A stretch of DNA of 64,000 nucleotides from Trichobilharzia regenti. Taxonomy: Eukaryota; Platyhelminthes; Trematoda; Strigeidida; Schistosomatidae. Positions 46,807 through 61,100 of the stretch are shown here, in pieces; position 1 is the stretch's first letter; each line of letters begins with the position of its first letter. The position numbers and the translations under genes are program-made. The notes below the pieces were generated by a model. It searched no databases and was not told the origin of the DNA. It was given only the letters and a program-made list of their open reading frames with translations. The stretch lies in contig CALYDD020000358.1 of the NCBI GenBank assembly GCA_944472135.2, forward strand, positions 1-64,000, written 5' to 3'.

Positions 46807-47261
46807 TAACGGTGAGAACAGGAGACCTAGCTCTTCCATTGCGAAACATATTATAGAGACTGGTCATGAAATTGATGTTAACAGATCTTTTAAACCTATC
46901 TATAAAACGTGTTTGGGGCGTATCCTAAAGTTTGTAGAAGCCCTAGCAATTAGAAAGTTCAAGCCACCTTTATGCGTCCAAAAACAATTCGTTATCACAT
47001 TAAATCTTCCTTGGTAAATTTTGTTTTGATACCATAGCAGATGTACTATTACCTCTGCTATTTGGTTTAGTGGTCTTCATTGTTATTTTGACCTTGAATA
47101 TGTCCTTTTAACTTGACCTAAGTCTATTTTTCTCACCTCTTACCTCTTTATTAATTTCATATATATTCCTATGACAAGTCCGTGAATGATCAGATTGTTC
47201 GAAATGTGTTGCGCAAATACATTACACGATTCAGACAAATTACGTCTTCTTATTGCTTTAT
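46807..47261 (+). mobile_element. Inverted Penelope-like 3' end, unit B
   Basis: Copy of 23219-23673. Confidence 0.85.
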
Positions 47262-50200
47262 CTAAATACATAAAGGGAACTAATGGTTTTAAATTTAAAT
47301 TATTGCTGTCGAGATGAGTGTATAAATTCGAGCTTACTGACTCAGTTCATCAAGACTATTAGCTGATTGCAATTCATACTTCATTAAGGTTCTACAGAAA
47401 GTATGGTTCACATTAGGAATAGAGATGAAGAGGTATTTCAGGTGAATGACTCTGAAGTGACAGGTTTATAAGTGGTTAAACAACAATGTTGTCCAATTAA
47501 TTAGTAATCGTAGGCAACTTTTCAAGCTGAGTGATACGTATCTGTTGAATTCTGAAGCAGGCTAATCTTAGATCAGGAAATGTGTTTATAAATACATATA
47601 TGTATATTTATATAATACGGTAGAAAATAAGCTATTGCTGCGGAAAATGTAATCGAATAACAGTCCTGAGTGTATTTTTAGATTCACATTCATCATTTAC
47701 ACACAAAGTGTTTCATGAAACACCGAACAATACACAACTATTTTCAAGGAAGAAAATATATTCACTATACGATAATTCAACTAAATCTCATATTCATGAG
47801 GAAAAATTTAAACTATCAGAGTATAATGCAGAAGAAGACAAATTCTGCACATCAAACGTTTGTGAGAATTATATGTGAAAATATTGTTATGTGATAAATG
47901 GACTCACATGCTAATTGTAACAGATGAAATGTATTTTAAAATAATCACTTTGATATTGGTTTTGTCTAATAAACTGAAACGATATTATGGACTGTTATTT
48001 ATGTTTACGACCGTAGTTGTGACAATGACAATTGTTATATCCATTAGAGAAGATATGCGTCAATAACTAGTAGATGCATGCCAGATGTGGATATGTCGTC
48101 AATTATACTGTCATTCATTCGGTGATACACAAGGATACACACAATGATGATTTATACGACTGCTACAATTTTTCAGACCATTATTTTTAAAAGACTGTCG
48201 AGAAAACTGTTTCATTTAAGATATCCACCACAGCATGCTTAAAATGTTTGACAAAATGTTAAAATCAAAACCATCTTCTATTAGGAAAAAGTTAGGCTTC
48301 GAATTCGTTTGCCATTACACGATTTTCTGGGAAAAACAAATCCTGCTCATCTTGGATGTCTCCGGAAAACACTGATAACCCAAATGTTTCGCTAAAAGTC
48401 TACGGGTACAGAAATGACTTTTAGGATGCGCAGTTTCTCAGTTACTTCCTGATGTAGATGACAGAAACGTTTAAACAAATACCAAGAAGAGCAGTTCAAC
48501 TTGGACAAAGTAACACTAACGTCGTTCAACATGCGAAATCCACCTGTAAGCATCGTTGCCCGTCAAGAATGCCCACCTTCAACATTTTCATTTTCATTAG
48601 TCCATGTAGCGATGGATGTTACGCTAATAGTCATCCACAACACAAAGATTTGCTTGTCACGAAGGAACTGCATACTGATAACGAATTCTTGCAAACACAT
48701 TGATAGGAAGTCACACTTTGTTTAATATGTTATAAGATCCTGTCATATAGGATAGGATATTGTGTGTCTTTCACCCACTCTGAATTTAGTGATGGAGTGG
48801 TTGATTGTGTTGATCATTTCATTTATCTGGAAGGTTACCTCAGACCTATTGGATTGAAATCACAGCTATCATACAAAATTCTCTTTTGGAATTTTGTAAA
48901 CTGACCTCATCCCTGTAGTATGCACTTCACCCTGTACTTCGTTACGACTGGACACTTGGTGTCGGAAAGTAGTTGGTCACAAACTGGATTCTTGTGACTC
49001 TGTCTCTTACACTCGCACATTAGGTTGTATAGTATGGTCAGACGTAGTGGTGGGTTGTAATGGAAGTTCTACAAATTAGAATGATTGGCATTTTTGTTAC
49101 ACATGCCATGCTATTGCTTCCCTTGTTAGCCGACGTATGGCAGTGTTACACATACTTTGCAGGTGACCTGTCTTAAAAATGGCGACAATCAATCATAACT
49201 TGGGGTGACTGTGCAAGCCACAGGAGGAACAAAGGCACCACTGTTTCATGCATCATTGATCCACCATATCGCACAATTATATTTTTAAGTTTAGTTTATT
49301 TCTTTAAGTTCCAAATGAAACATAAATAAAGCTTTGAAATTTCTATAGCTGGGGTTTCATTTTTACGGAACTAATCACCTATTCACATGTCCAGCTGTCC
49401 CTCTTTACTGGACTTCAGACCGGCTAGGTGAGGTTTATGAGTGCATCAGCCGACATCTGAAACCTAGACCACATATAGGGCTGGCGAGGTCTATGCGGTT
49501 GATCCAGTGACATACGAATTCCTTTTTTTGTCCATTAAATTACCTTATCCCCCACTAATTTGTGGTTACTAAATTTTATTGCCATTTACTTTTTTTCTCG
49601 TCTTACACGTACTGATGATGAATTGTGAAAACTTGATGTTTTACACTTAAGCAGCGTCATGCGATAAAAAATTAGGAGTTCGTAAATATTTTATTCATAG
49701 ATTCTGTGGTCATTATTATACAAATAAGCGAGATGTCATCTCATTTAACGTTTGGTGGATGTCGCTGACTGTATTTACAAAAAGTATACAGATGCCGAGT
49801 CAAAAATAGTGAATGACAGAGAGATGGATTCAGTCGCTGATGCTTCAGAAACAACATGTGAAACACGAGAGGATGACATAGAAGAGGAATATAGAAGACA
49901 AGGTAGAAGAATCCCGAAGATATATACATACTGTGATTCTAATACACGATGGACGTGTTTTGCCTATATCTGTCTACCAAATCACAAAATTCAATCACGG
50001 AATAACAGGCATGTTGCTTCATTACATTCCATTTGCCATCAGTTTCACGGATAGGTGTTTGTTATTATATGGGTTTCTGATCAGCCAAACAAGTTCACCT
50101 TAGTTAATTAATTGTGTGCATCGTTTCAATGTGTTATATCTTTCAAAAAGTCCTGAATTATCCGTATACATCGACCTGAAAACATTATCAGTACATCCTA

Positions 50201-52000
50201 TCGCACAGCAAGAAATTTAGTTTCGACCCGCCAGAAATACCAAAGTTACAGTTATTCACAGAATAATTGACTACTTACAATAATAGGCTGAAAATATGTG
50301 TAGATAATGCGATTGTATGTTATTCTCCAAAATGTACAAATCTCAAATAAACAAAGAAAGCCCACTTAAGCCGAAATTATAACCTCAATGTAATATATCC
50401 AGGATTAAAACTTCCTGAATAGTGAATGCGATAGTAACCAGCATAAAACGATATATCATCCTTTTCCACGAATCTTGTGATTTATCTTGTCATGGAGTTA
50501 CGATAATAATCCATTATATCTCAAGCACACTCTTATTTATTGTGTGATCATTTCATCACCTTTTGTCTCACCTTGGTCTTTGTCGAATCGCCAACCAAAC
50601 AGAATAACTGTTGCCACCCTTTAAGAAAAATCCATTCCTACAGCTCGGAGCCGACTTTATTGCGATAAAGAGATAGTATAAATGTGATGTGTTTTTTCTT
50701 ATTAAATAAAGAGTATCCTATATTCGCTGACTAGCCATTGTAATTTGGTATTTGCGTGGCCCTGTGAAGCAGACAGCTCAACAGAAGAATAGGCGTTTTA
50801 GCCTACCGGCCAAGTTCCTTGCTGTTATAACAATTAATGGCACAGATATAACAGAATACCTGCTAAATACTTCACGGAGTACTCTACTGAATTATTACGA
50901 CAAAGATGGTTTATCATGATGTTAAGCAGTCCAAAGAGAATAACCCCTGTGGTCACTTAAAACCATACTTTTTAGTTGCAAACTGCAAAGAGCGATGTAT
51001 GATAATATCAACAGTAGGTATTATCTTCCTAATAAAGTGCTTGAATCGATGAATCGCCTACAAACATTGTTATTCCCTGGAAATGAAAGACGTTTGAACA
51101 CAAGTCAAAACGAATCATTTTCGATTGGTGTGTTGCGGTGTCATGAGGGCAGTGTGGTTTTTTAGTTTTAAGCTTCATAATTTAGGAAAAATTCTGATAC
51201 GACTGCTGTCTAATTACGTTGTCTACATTATGATAGGCATTAGCATTGTAATATAAAATGTAGGCAAGATTTTTAGAATGCGAGGCTGCACGCAAACTTG
51301 AGGGCAAAGCACAAAGTATTACGGCGATTTGAAAGAACACAAACAAACTGGAGACGAAAATCGAAAACCCAAATAGCAGTCAGCAGAATAAAATATATCT
51401 AGAATAACAACGAATTTATACTGCGAAATCACATAGGGAACACTGCAGTGACAATGACAATCTCACTACTGATTAAAATGAATTCAGTTGTGTGTTTTTT
51501 GCCAGTTTCTTGTAATTGACAACTGAGTATGCCGAATCAGTGTAGCGTATTCACTGGTGAAACTCCATGAACTGAAAGATCAAAACTGTAAACAGGCTCT
51601 CATCCTAAATATTGAGGCGCTAAACAAAATAGTAGTGGTTGATTGTTTTATAAACCATTCATGGTTGATATTAGTAAAATTTGGTTGTTATTAAACTACG
51701 ATTTCAATAGGATTCTGTATTATATTGTGAATTTATAATGACATAATGAGAAAAAGAACAATTAGCTTACCTCCTGTTAGAGAATATTTGAAATAAAAAC
51801 AGTCAACTTATCAGTCGGTTTCGACAAAACATGATATATAGAGGTGGTAGCACAAAATAATAAAAAGTTTTTGATTGGATAGTACCAACTAGTGGGATCT
51901 GCCTGCTCCTGACTGAGAGAATTAAGTCTGCATCAAAAAAGGACTAGACACATCACACTGGTTACTTATGTCCAATCAAAGTATACAATACAGTCCTGCA
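47262..52000. other. Unit B copy of MEG-like introns and MITE-like foldback
   Basis: Same content as 23674-28411. The difference clusters with unit A lie at 48706-48840 and 49780-50070. The foldback copy is at 51867-51991. Confidence 0.5.
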
Positions 52001-52229
52001 GGAGGTCAATGGCGAGTCAGAATAGATCTGTGGTAACGTCTCTGACTTCACCACCGTGTGACTCGAGTTCGAATCTCAGAAGGGTCATGAGTGCTTTCAA
52101 GGTTGCAGATACGCCTTGCTGACTAGAGTAAACTAGCACGAAACGTAGGTCCAAGGCTTCCTTCCGATTGCCACCAACCATATAACCTCACAAAATAATG
52201 AAAGTTTCGCGAATACAAATAGGGTGGGA
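52001..52229 (+). repeat. tRNA-plus-hammerhead retroposon, second family, unit B
   Basis: Copy of 28412-28640; the hammerhead fossil is at 52113-52157. Confidence 0.6.
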
Positions 52230-54174
52230 CCCTACACCAACCATAATTACACCTACATAATTACACCTTACATAAAGCTTCAATCAAATGCTATCTCAAA
52301 GTACCCCTCTTCAAACAGAGATTGCGTCGGTTGGAAGTGATTCAACGCTTCATTTCTAAATTAAACAATTTTCAGCCGCCCATTTGCTCCTGAATATTTC
52401 GATGTTCCCTAAATGTTAACAAGCATCGCAATTCAAAGTGAGTAATCTCATTCAAATTGAAGTTACAATTCTGAAGGATGTAGGCTGAGAGACCGCCAGT
52501 ATGTTGTCAGGCCATATTCGAGATTATATAATTTCTTAGTCATCTAAATGTCTGAGAAAAATTGGAAGTTGTGAGGATTTAGGAGATACCAGAAATTTGA
52601 TGAACGCTATTGCATGTGACACACATATTTGAATGCAAAAAACAGGATCAAAAACTTACCTCCTTTGTTATATAATTAAATTTAAAACACAATTGCAACA
52701 TAAGCATGAAATATTTACATGCAAGGATAAATGAATTTGCCTTATATGCAAATTTTGAATGATCTGGATGAGCATAAAACACATTGAGACTGCAGATATA
52801 TCAGACAATCATTTGTGATAAATTGAGATGAAACATCAGCAAATCATGCAATAATCGATTGGTAATTTTTCTACGTAATAATGTTATTTTCACTGTCACG
52901 CTAACACCATTGAAACAGTAGAATTTACCTGTATATTGAGATAACTGTAACAGTATCAGGCAACTTTACGTCTTAAGCAAAATTTTAGATGTCTACATTC
53001 TGGGAAAAAGAATAATACTGAAGCAGGGTGGATTCAGCGAAACCGAGTAATATGCTGACTGAAGTGACATCAGTTTGTATCATCACCGCATACAGTCTGA
53101 TACAAAAGTCAGCCTTTTATTTCAACTCCATGGATTCTGAAATAGTTATCTACAGCGAAGTAATTCGGGAACTCGCTCAACATGACAGAATGAAGTACTG
53201 TATTTAGTAGCTATATGATGGCGATCCGTTTCTAGTGATTCACAACTAAAGTCAGCATGAAGCATTCATGACGAAGATAAGATAGTATATCTGCTATCAT
53301 GACTGATATTCCTTAATTTGGTGGAGCAAATCATAAACAGACCGATGCATTCGATGATGACGATACGTGGGACTAAAGTCTGAATGGATGATTTATATCA
53401 TCCTGTCATATAAACTAAAGGCTGTTGATGCGAAAACCAACAAACTGAAAGGAAAAGCAGTGAAACCAGAAATTTAGTCGTACATAAGGAAGACAAAGAT
53501 GATTGAGATACACAGACATTCACAAAACACCAATCTTATAAAATGAGAGAAATCTTAGGGAATTCATCTCTTTTACTAACACGGATAGCATCTGATCAAA
53601 TTTAAGCGACATTGAATGGGATGTCAAATCCATGATCGAGAAGGATCTACGGACGTTCACTTCTCATAAATAAGTGAGTAGAACCACGTTAATAAACAAT
53701 AAATAAGATCCTAATTTCCATCATTAATGTCAAGCCATTTCTTTTAGGCGGTTCATAGATTTGCTGCACACCTCACTGAGAGCATTTGCAACAGATAACA
53801 AAGTGTCATTGACTGTCGTATTCACTCAAAACTGACGATCAGATGAGAAGCATGAAGGAATAAGAGATAAGGAAATCTACCTGCCACAGAAATAAACGAG
53901 AAAGTATTGCCTGATAAAAATACAGAATAAAATGTAGTTAGTTAAGACATGTGATGAAGAGGTTGCCAAGCGGCATCACTGAAGTGATTCTCTAGTACAA
54001 CTTGAAAACAAAAAGGAATAATTCAGGATATAGCATGGCATAGAAAAGGTGTATGAGGAATAATTTGAAGCTCGCCGACAAAGCTGGATGTAGTTGTAGA
54101 GATTACAGGGCTTGCAGCACCAACAGTGTAATATACATGAAAGGATAAAATGTGATCCCAAATTTTTAACTTAC

Positions 54175-54241
54175 CACATTCACTATCATGAATAAGGCAC
54201 GAAATACAGATAAGAAGTAGTATTTGTGTGTAGACGTCCAT
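54175..54241 (-). CDS. MEG-like exon 1, unit B: signal peptide
   Basis: Same 22 codons as 30586-30652 and the same GTAAGT donor. Confidence 0.6.
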
Positions 54242-54272
54242 TGTAATCAAAGTACTAACTAATTCTGCGTCT

Positions 54273-54281
54273 CCTTATATA
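54273..54281 (-). promoter_or_regulatory. TATA box, unit B
   Basis: TATATAAGG, same distance from the ATG as in unit A. Confidence 0.5.
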
Positions 54282-57200
54282 CTGAAATTTGTTATTGTTT
54301 ACAAGTCTAATCATTCATTACCAAGAAAGAAAATGTCTTCATGTCAACTTCAGAGTTGTTGTGGTACTTTCAAAGATTATCTCTAATTGTATTTTAAAAC
54401 AACACATTTAAGCGAACAATATTATTTTCAATTAGATCTCATCAGTCCTAGCTCTAATATATACAATTTTACAAATAAAATACCAATATAAACCAAGCAT
54501 GGTGTTTTGTTATTGTATTTTTGCTCACTTTTGACATAATTCACTAGTTTTATCATCTTTTTTGAAATATTTTCAATTTTAGAATGGAGATATTAAAATG
54601 GAGTCTTCAGTGATTTTGTAAACTAAGAAGCGTATAATTGACATCTGTTAAACACTGAAAAATTTATGATTTCGTGAACATAGCTAGTATTTTCATAAAA
54701 TGTTGATTCTACAAATCGGTGTACTTGAGAAAACATGATTTTCAAAGTGAAGTAAATGGGAGCCAACTTAGGAGAAGTGTGATTTTTTGGTTTGTATCTT
54801 CTGCAAATGAATACGGCATCAGTTTACTTGAATCTCGAATCTGAATGAATGGCTTATCAGGAATAGAAATAGACGCATTCATTTCTTCTGAGATACTATA
54901 ACCCAACGACACCACCAATTACTTCTGCCAACCACAGTCTCAGGAACATAGATTTAGGCCAGCTGAATTTCGGGCTTACAAAATTTAAAGTACATTTTAA
55001 AACTTTTATCGCATACGAGTTTCTAAATAGTTAGTCACGAAGATAACCGTGTTCTTTATCGTATATTTTCTGTGAAAACATTAACTCTAACACGGTGCAC
55101 TAATCATCTAACCAGAAAGCATCAAAACGAAACTAATAAAGCGAGTACATTACATAGGAGACATAAATTTATGATCTGAGCTTCTACATTTTGTTTCATT
55201 TACTCGTGTTGTCACTTGAACATTCAGAAAGCAGAAAAAACTCATTCTTTCCTGTTTCTTTAGTAAAAATTACTTAAGAATGGGCTTTGTGAAAGTTCTC
55301 TAAGATCAATTTCAGCTTACTCTCTTTACCTGAAAATAAACTAATATATTCAGATAGTATTCTGAACAATGCATTTTCTGTTATATGCAGAAAGGAAAAG
55401 CATAGGATTCCTGGAAATGAAAATGGGAGGGGACGTGAACAACAGAAATGTCCACGGTAAAAACGAAACACAAGTTACCAAAGTATTTGGCCCACAACGG
55501 AAATCACTTTATGACGTGATCATTCATAATCTTGTTATGATTATTGCTGTTTATTTCTAAATCACTTGTGGATGTGTAGTAAATTCATAGATAACAAAAT
55601 ATACTGAATGAGAATTCGTTTTATTAGCTTAAGATAAGCTGTGTATTTCCGTCATTTAATTTTAAAAAAACAGTTTATATGCGTAAACAATGAACCTGTG
55701 AAAATAAAAAAAAATTATTTTCACTTATATTACTGCCACACATTAATTAATATACTTGTATATCCCAAATCCAATCTAGATCTTTCCATGACATAAAGTA
55801 TCAGTGTAGTGAAATGAAAATACACAGAGTTAAGTTGTTCCACTGCGATATATCTATAACTTGTGTCTGTTCAGCATGATATATTTTTGCACTTAGTTTT
55901 GAATTCCATTCCTGATCCAATCAAGGGACTTTTCAGGATGGTGAACGATTTTCAAAGCCTGGTGATAAGTGAAAATAAGCAACTCAATACGGAATATAGA
56001 GTGTATACTAGCACTTCAGCGTCTTGAAATGCAAACAACAGGCTTTTCATTCTGCCTAAATATTGTGGCCATACCCACTTCAGAAGTAATTGTATTGGAG
56101 AAAAAGTCTCTGTTGATAAATAATGTTTTCCGGAGAGCTTAACTATCTAGAAAATTAGGAGTTTTCAAAATGTATTCTGATGACATTGTATTCTGATGAC
56201 TGGAGGTAGTATCAAAACTGAGGATAATAGCTCAGTAAAATGGTGGATAAATCTGCTGTTATATTTAACACTTCCACTTCATGATCTCAGAGATGAAGTA
56301 CTAGTCTGTGAAGTCAATTGAATTTGAGGGGTCTGACGACTAGCTTCGGCACATAATCCTCCGCAGTCTACAGCATATTCTAATCATGCTACAGGTGATA
56401 AATTGAGATGACATTCGATTAGATTAATCACAACAGTTTTCGTCGGGGAAAAGCCTAAGCAGCTGCATAATGCGTCAATCATGAGATTCAGTATTTGGGA
56501 AATCGGCTGTAGTGTTGCCTTGACGATTTTCAGTTACACCTTTCAAATGTAATAGCATATGTTTTTATTTGAAATGTAGCAGAACTTACTGATAAGTCAA
56601 TAGACGATAACTTATTTCTAATAAATGGTTGTCTTTTACCTCGATGACTCAGCATGTTGCATCCGCAAATAAGAGTACTATAAATCTACTTTAGCAACTC
56701 GTTTCAAGCCACTTACTTCAAAAAGAACATCCTCAGTTTCTTGTTCAAAGTAACTTCACCATAATCAGCGTGTACTGGTCTAAGGAAGACGTTTGCCTTA
56801 GATTCCTGTTAGTTTCCAATATGACTCAACTAGTGTGACAATGGAAGAACCCGGATTCGATTGGCTAGGTGACATTGTGGTGAGAGCTGTCTGCTAGGCA
56901 AAATTGTTAGACAGCGGTTTACTTCCCATATCTTGGTCATGAGAAAAAAACAAGAACAAAGACTAATTCAACAAGTAATCGCAGAAAACTTTGCGTGGGT
57001 GGACGAAATTTGCAGATATATTGTCTGACCTTCAAAGAAATGGCCACAAAGAGGTGACAGAATAGTTTTCAGCCAGAAAACAACTAATAAGTTGACTTTG
57101 TTTATCTAATAATAATAACGAATAATAATGTACATGATATATAAATATCTCTTGATTTCCTCAATATAAAGTAGCCTAATGCGTCTATTCCGTTCTTTGG

Positions 57201-57438
57201 TATAGACTGAATTCTGGGAAAAGTTTGCAATATTCGGCAGTTTGATATCACAAGGCACTGTGAATTTTTGATGTCAGATGATTGCAGACAATTGTCTCTA
57301 CCAAGTTTACATCAGCACTCGCCAGCAAGAACCATCTGCAACCATGAAAGAAATTATGTCAGTCTTAAAATTCAAACCGCTTCACCATTTGTTGCAGTCA
57401 GAACCGTAGTCACTGAGCTACAGGAGATAAGTCAAAAG
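54282..57438. other. Unit B copy of the region upstream of the MEG-like gene
   Basis: Same content as 30693-33849; no gene recognised. Confidence 0.4.
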
Positions 57439-57617
57439 CAGAGACCTCCTTGACCATAGTGCTTCGTGACGCAAGTTTGAATTTTCGGAAGCGACATGAG
57501 CTCCTCCAGCTACGCATTTCCAGCGAGTGCAAACTAGCAAGAAACCTAGGTCCAAAGCATCCTGACTATTGTCTTCAACAATTCACAGCGCATTGTGATG
57601 ATGAGCAGCCTTAGATA
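57439..57617 (+). repeat. Decayed tRNA-plus-hammerhead copy, unit B
   Basis: Copy of 33850-34030. Confidence 0.5.
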
Positions 57618-58506
57618 GTGGCTAAATAATATACTGCTTTGGGATACATTTATTAACACCTTAAAACCTGCTGATGTGATGAGCCAGAATCCTAAATTAT
57701 CACAATTCTTTCCTTAGGGAAAACTTACAAATGGAACTTTGATTTTGTTCATCAATATATATATATATATATTGTTTAAAATTCAAACTCACCAACTTCC
57801 GTTTAAATGAAGTGGAACAAAAATTTCCACATGTTATTCACAGTATTTATAAGGTTTTAAAAAAGGAATTATATGTATATACATATATATCATTATAGCT
57901 TGGTTTTATATATATGTATCAAAATTCATTCTTTTTATAACTAGCTTAGTGAAATAAAAAGACCAGTCAAATAATAGCACATAAAATGTGATGGTAGTAC
58001 CATGATGTCTGTAGGAATTTTGTCATTCGTAGCCACGGAATGTACCGGAATCTCCAATATTTCATGTAAACGTTATGCTCTTCATTCTGCCTCTCTTATC
58101 GCATAATTACATTACAGTTCATCTGAAAAGGAAGAATACTAAAAGCAGCCCAGTTCTATGCATTTAAAAACAAAGAAGCACACGATTTAAAAGAGGGTAA
58201 CTGCTGACAAATGGAAACACTGAAGGACAAGACCTGAAATGGCAACATCCAAAATCATGAACGGTGATATCAACAGCAAACTGAGAACAAAAAACAGAAA
58301 AGAAACCATCACCAGTCGATAGTCACTCTGTCGCACGAATGAGGGCGGAAAACTCTGCACGGCATTCTGGGCCTTCCCATAGTCGGTGAATACAGGCAAC
58401 ATGGATAAGGACAAAAATATACTCAGTGTCAACTGGCTATCACAAGGAAGATATCTATGTGAAGGACGGTGGAGATTACCTAACTAGTCAATAGGTAAGA
58501 CAGAGA

Positions 58507-58877
58507 AAAAGCTTGCTGTCATGATTCTGGATAAAATTTGTTCCTACCACATTAGGGCTTCGGTTGCTACTGAAATCATTATAGCCACTCCCTCAATGTG
58601 TCCGAGGTTACATTTTGAGTAATCGAAATAGATTATTGACTCTCTCGTTGACAATGTTGTGAATCCACATTCATTCCATCTGCTTTCGCAGATTCCAAGT
58701 ACTTCTGTGTTATAATTCCGCATTTCATTGGCTACCTAGACAGCCTTCCCAGTCTCGTACATTGTGCGGACATTTCTCATACACATTCCAACGCTTGCTT
58801 TCATCGAGAGAAGACTGGTTTCCTGAAGGCTTTCACTAGACCGATTCACTTTGCCTCTCCAAATCGAGCGAAGAATA
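58507..58877 (-). pseudogene. Decayed RTE endonuclease fragment, unit B
   Basis: Copy of 34920-35290. Confidence 0.7.
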
Positions 58878-59356
58878 TAACATTTACTTGAAGTTTTTAA
58901 ATTTTAAATATATCTCCTATGTTGAAGATTATATAGCGGTTTGAAAGATTTAGTGGTATGGGAATGCTAGCCACACGCCCAAACCTCGCTCTTAAACCTA
59001 GCTTAAAACCGGCTAGGAAACAAAAGAGCTACCCAACATGCCGCGGATTCGTGAATAAATTATTTCTGAAAAATATGGGATTATTAAATATTTCAAAGAT
59101 TCTTATTGAATCGAAGACTGGAAATTTCGTTACTGAAAGCGATATTAGACTGTGGGTGAAGTCTTGGATTATTAACGCGATAAAATTGTTACACACAGAT
59201 TTCTCATAATTAAAGTAACTCATGTGAGAAAATTATTCAGTTTTATTATGAGATTGAAACGTGTTAAACTGAAAAGTCGAGAAACGAGAAAAGATGAGAA
59301 AAAACGCCACCAAAGTGATGAAGAAAAAATTTTAGCAAAACAGATATGTTTAATTC

Positions 59357-59547
59357 GTGCGATGATCTAAAGATTAAGGAGTGGTTATCCAGGATCTCCT
59401 CAGATATGTTTCTTCAACCATACCTCTGTCTGTTTCCTCACCTCCTAAAGCATCATTTTTTTCAAATATATTCCCATGACTATTCCGTGCATGATCAGAT
59501 ACATTACGCGATTCAGTTAAATTTCGTCTTGTAATTGATTTGTGAAA
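59357..59547 (+). repeat. Decayed Penelope-like 3' UTR fragment, unit B
   Basis: Copy of 35770-35960. Confidence 0.55.
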
Positions 59548-61100
59548 ATGAATAAAGCGGACTGTTTCCCATCCGTAGGTTTCACACTGAAAAGAATAGT
59601 GGAACTCTCACTACTGCAAACACTGTTTGCCTATAGATCAAGTACCATATCACAAAGTCTGTTCACTCAAAATTGAAGCATTTATTCTCACTGTGTTTTC
59701 AGTTTTGAGTAAATTGCTGTTATATTCACAGTGATTCCGTTCAACATCACAATCTTATACTGAGATGCTTCAAAATGTGCGAACATATGCCACAAACTGT
59801 GATGAGTTTAGGGCTACAGAAATACACTCAACTAACTCAGAGTATTAGGCTGTAGAGTGGCGAATGCGGCAATGTCCCTTCTCCAATATGTATTAATATA
59901 TGGCAATAAACACAACTTCAACAGTGTCTAATATTATTGCAAATCTGTCATGGATATATGTGAGTGACACTTCTGATATATGAAATTAACATCCCACTAT
60001 TTCTATTTATATGAGTACAAGATTTATGAAGTAAGATGTAGTATAGTCTAAAGGAATCATATTTAATGAAAATCAGTGATTTAGCAAAATTTGTTTTTTG
60101 AAGGCAGCCCCAGCCTTATTCCCCGCTCCTAATCATATCAGAGTTAGAATGCATTTAGTGATATACAATATAAGAGGCGAATATCCCGGGTGAAAACACG
60201 AGGCATACGCAGTCTAAATTGAAGCTTGAAAGTGATTTTAGTGAAAATATAAATCCTTTTCTGAGCATGTAAATTAGCAATGCATTTAAAATTTACTTGT
60301 TAACATTTTTTGATCACAATATTGACAGTGATATTGTCATTATCGAATTCATAATATGCACAAAGGTGCCTGAAAAATGGGTGTTGTTTGTTTACCGTGT
60401 TTTATTTTTGTGTTCATATCTCATCATATCACGTGTCAAAGAAGCCCACATTTTGTTTCTTGCTATTGAGAAAAGTTTTATTCAGGTAGTAGTGAAGAAA
60501 TTGATAAAGAAGTGATGTGGCACACGTACAGTAGATGGAAGGGTTATTATTAGATTGAAAATGAAATTGTCAATCTCTCTTCCTACTTATAAGATTTAGA
60601 TGTTTACGGGATGGAGCAAATATCATTATTTATGGCGCAGTTAACAATCATATAGTCAAAAATAATGCATATTACTGAAACAACGACGTAAGAGATCTGT
60701 GTATCGAGTTTTCGGTTTAGCCACTGTCCGCCTTTAAAAATGATGGATTGTTATTATTTCATATTGTCACGATATTCTTATCTTAGTACTAGTGAATTTC
60801 TGAAGTTAACCTTGTACTGGTGATATGTGGCCTATGATGAAGAAAAGTAATTAGTGTTTCTATCATATTACAGTATAAAGTCTACCTAACCTCGCCAGAT
60901 ACTAGCTTGCTAGGCTACTAGCTTACTAGTTTTCTAGCCGGTCCCAAGCCCGGGTAAAGAGGGAGGGTTGGGGCGTGGTGCTAGCAACTCCACCCCTGTA
61001 AAACAACCAAATCGCTACAGAAACTTCAACGAATAAATATATTAAAAATTCTAAAAACATAAGCAATAGCCTTACTTTTCGCTGGAATCGGGGAAGTGAA

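Larger units (their letters stand above)
43404..54241 (-). pseudogene. 5'-partial duplicate of the MEG-like gene, unit B
   Basis: Exon 1 (54175-54241), TATA box (54273-54281) and micro-exons at 50279-50287, 45267-45278, 44982-44990 and 43404-43412 are copies of the unit A gene with all splice sites kept. The transcript would then run past 41364 into the right end of unit A, where none of the six downstream exons exists. Either the product is truncated or it splices to something unseen. The one coding difference noted is synonymous. With an intact promoter and signal peptide it may still be expressed, so pseudogene is provisional. Confidence 0.55.
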
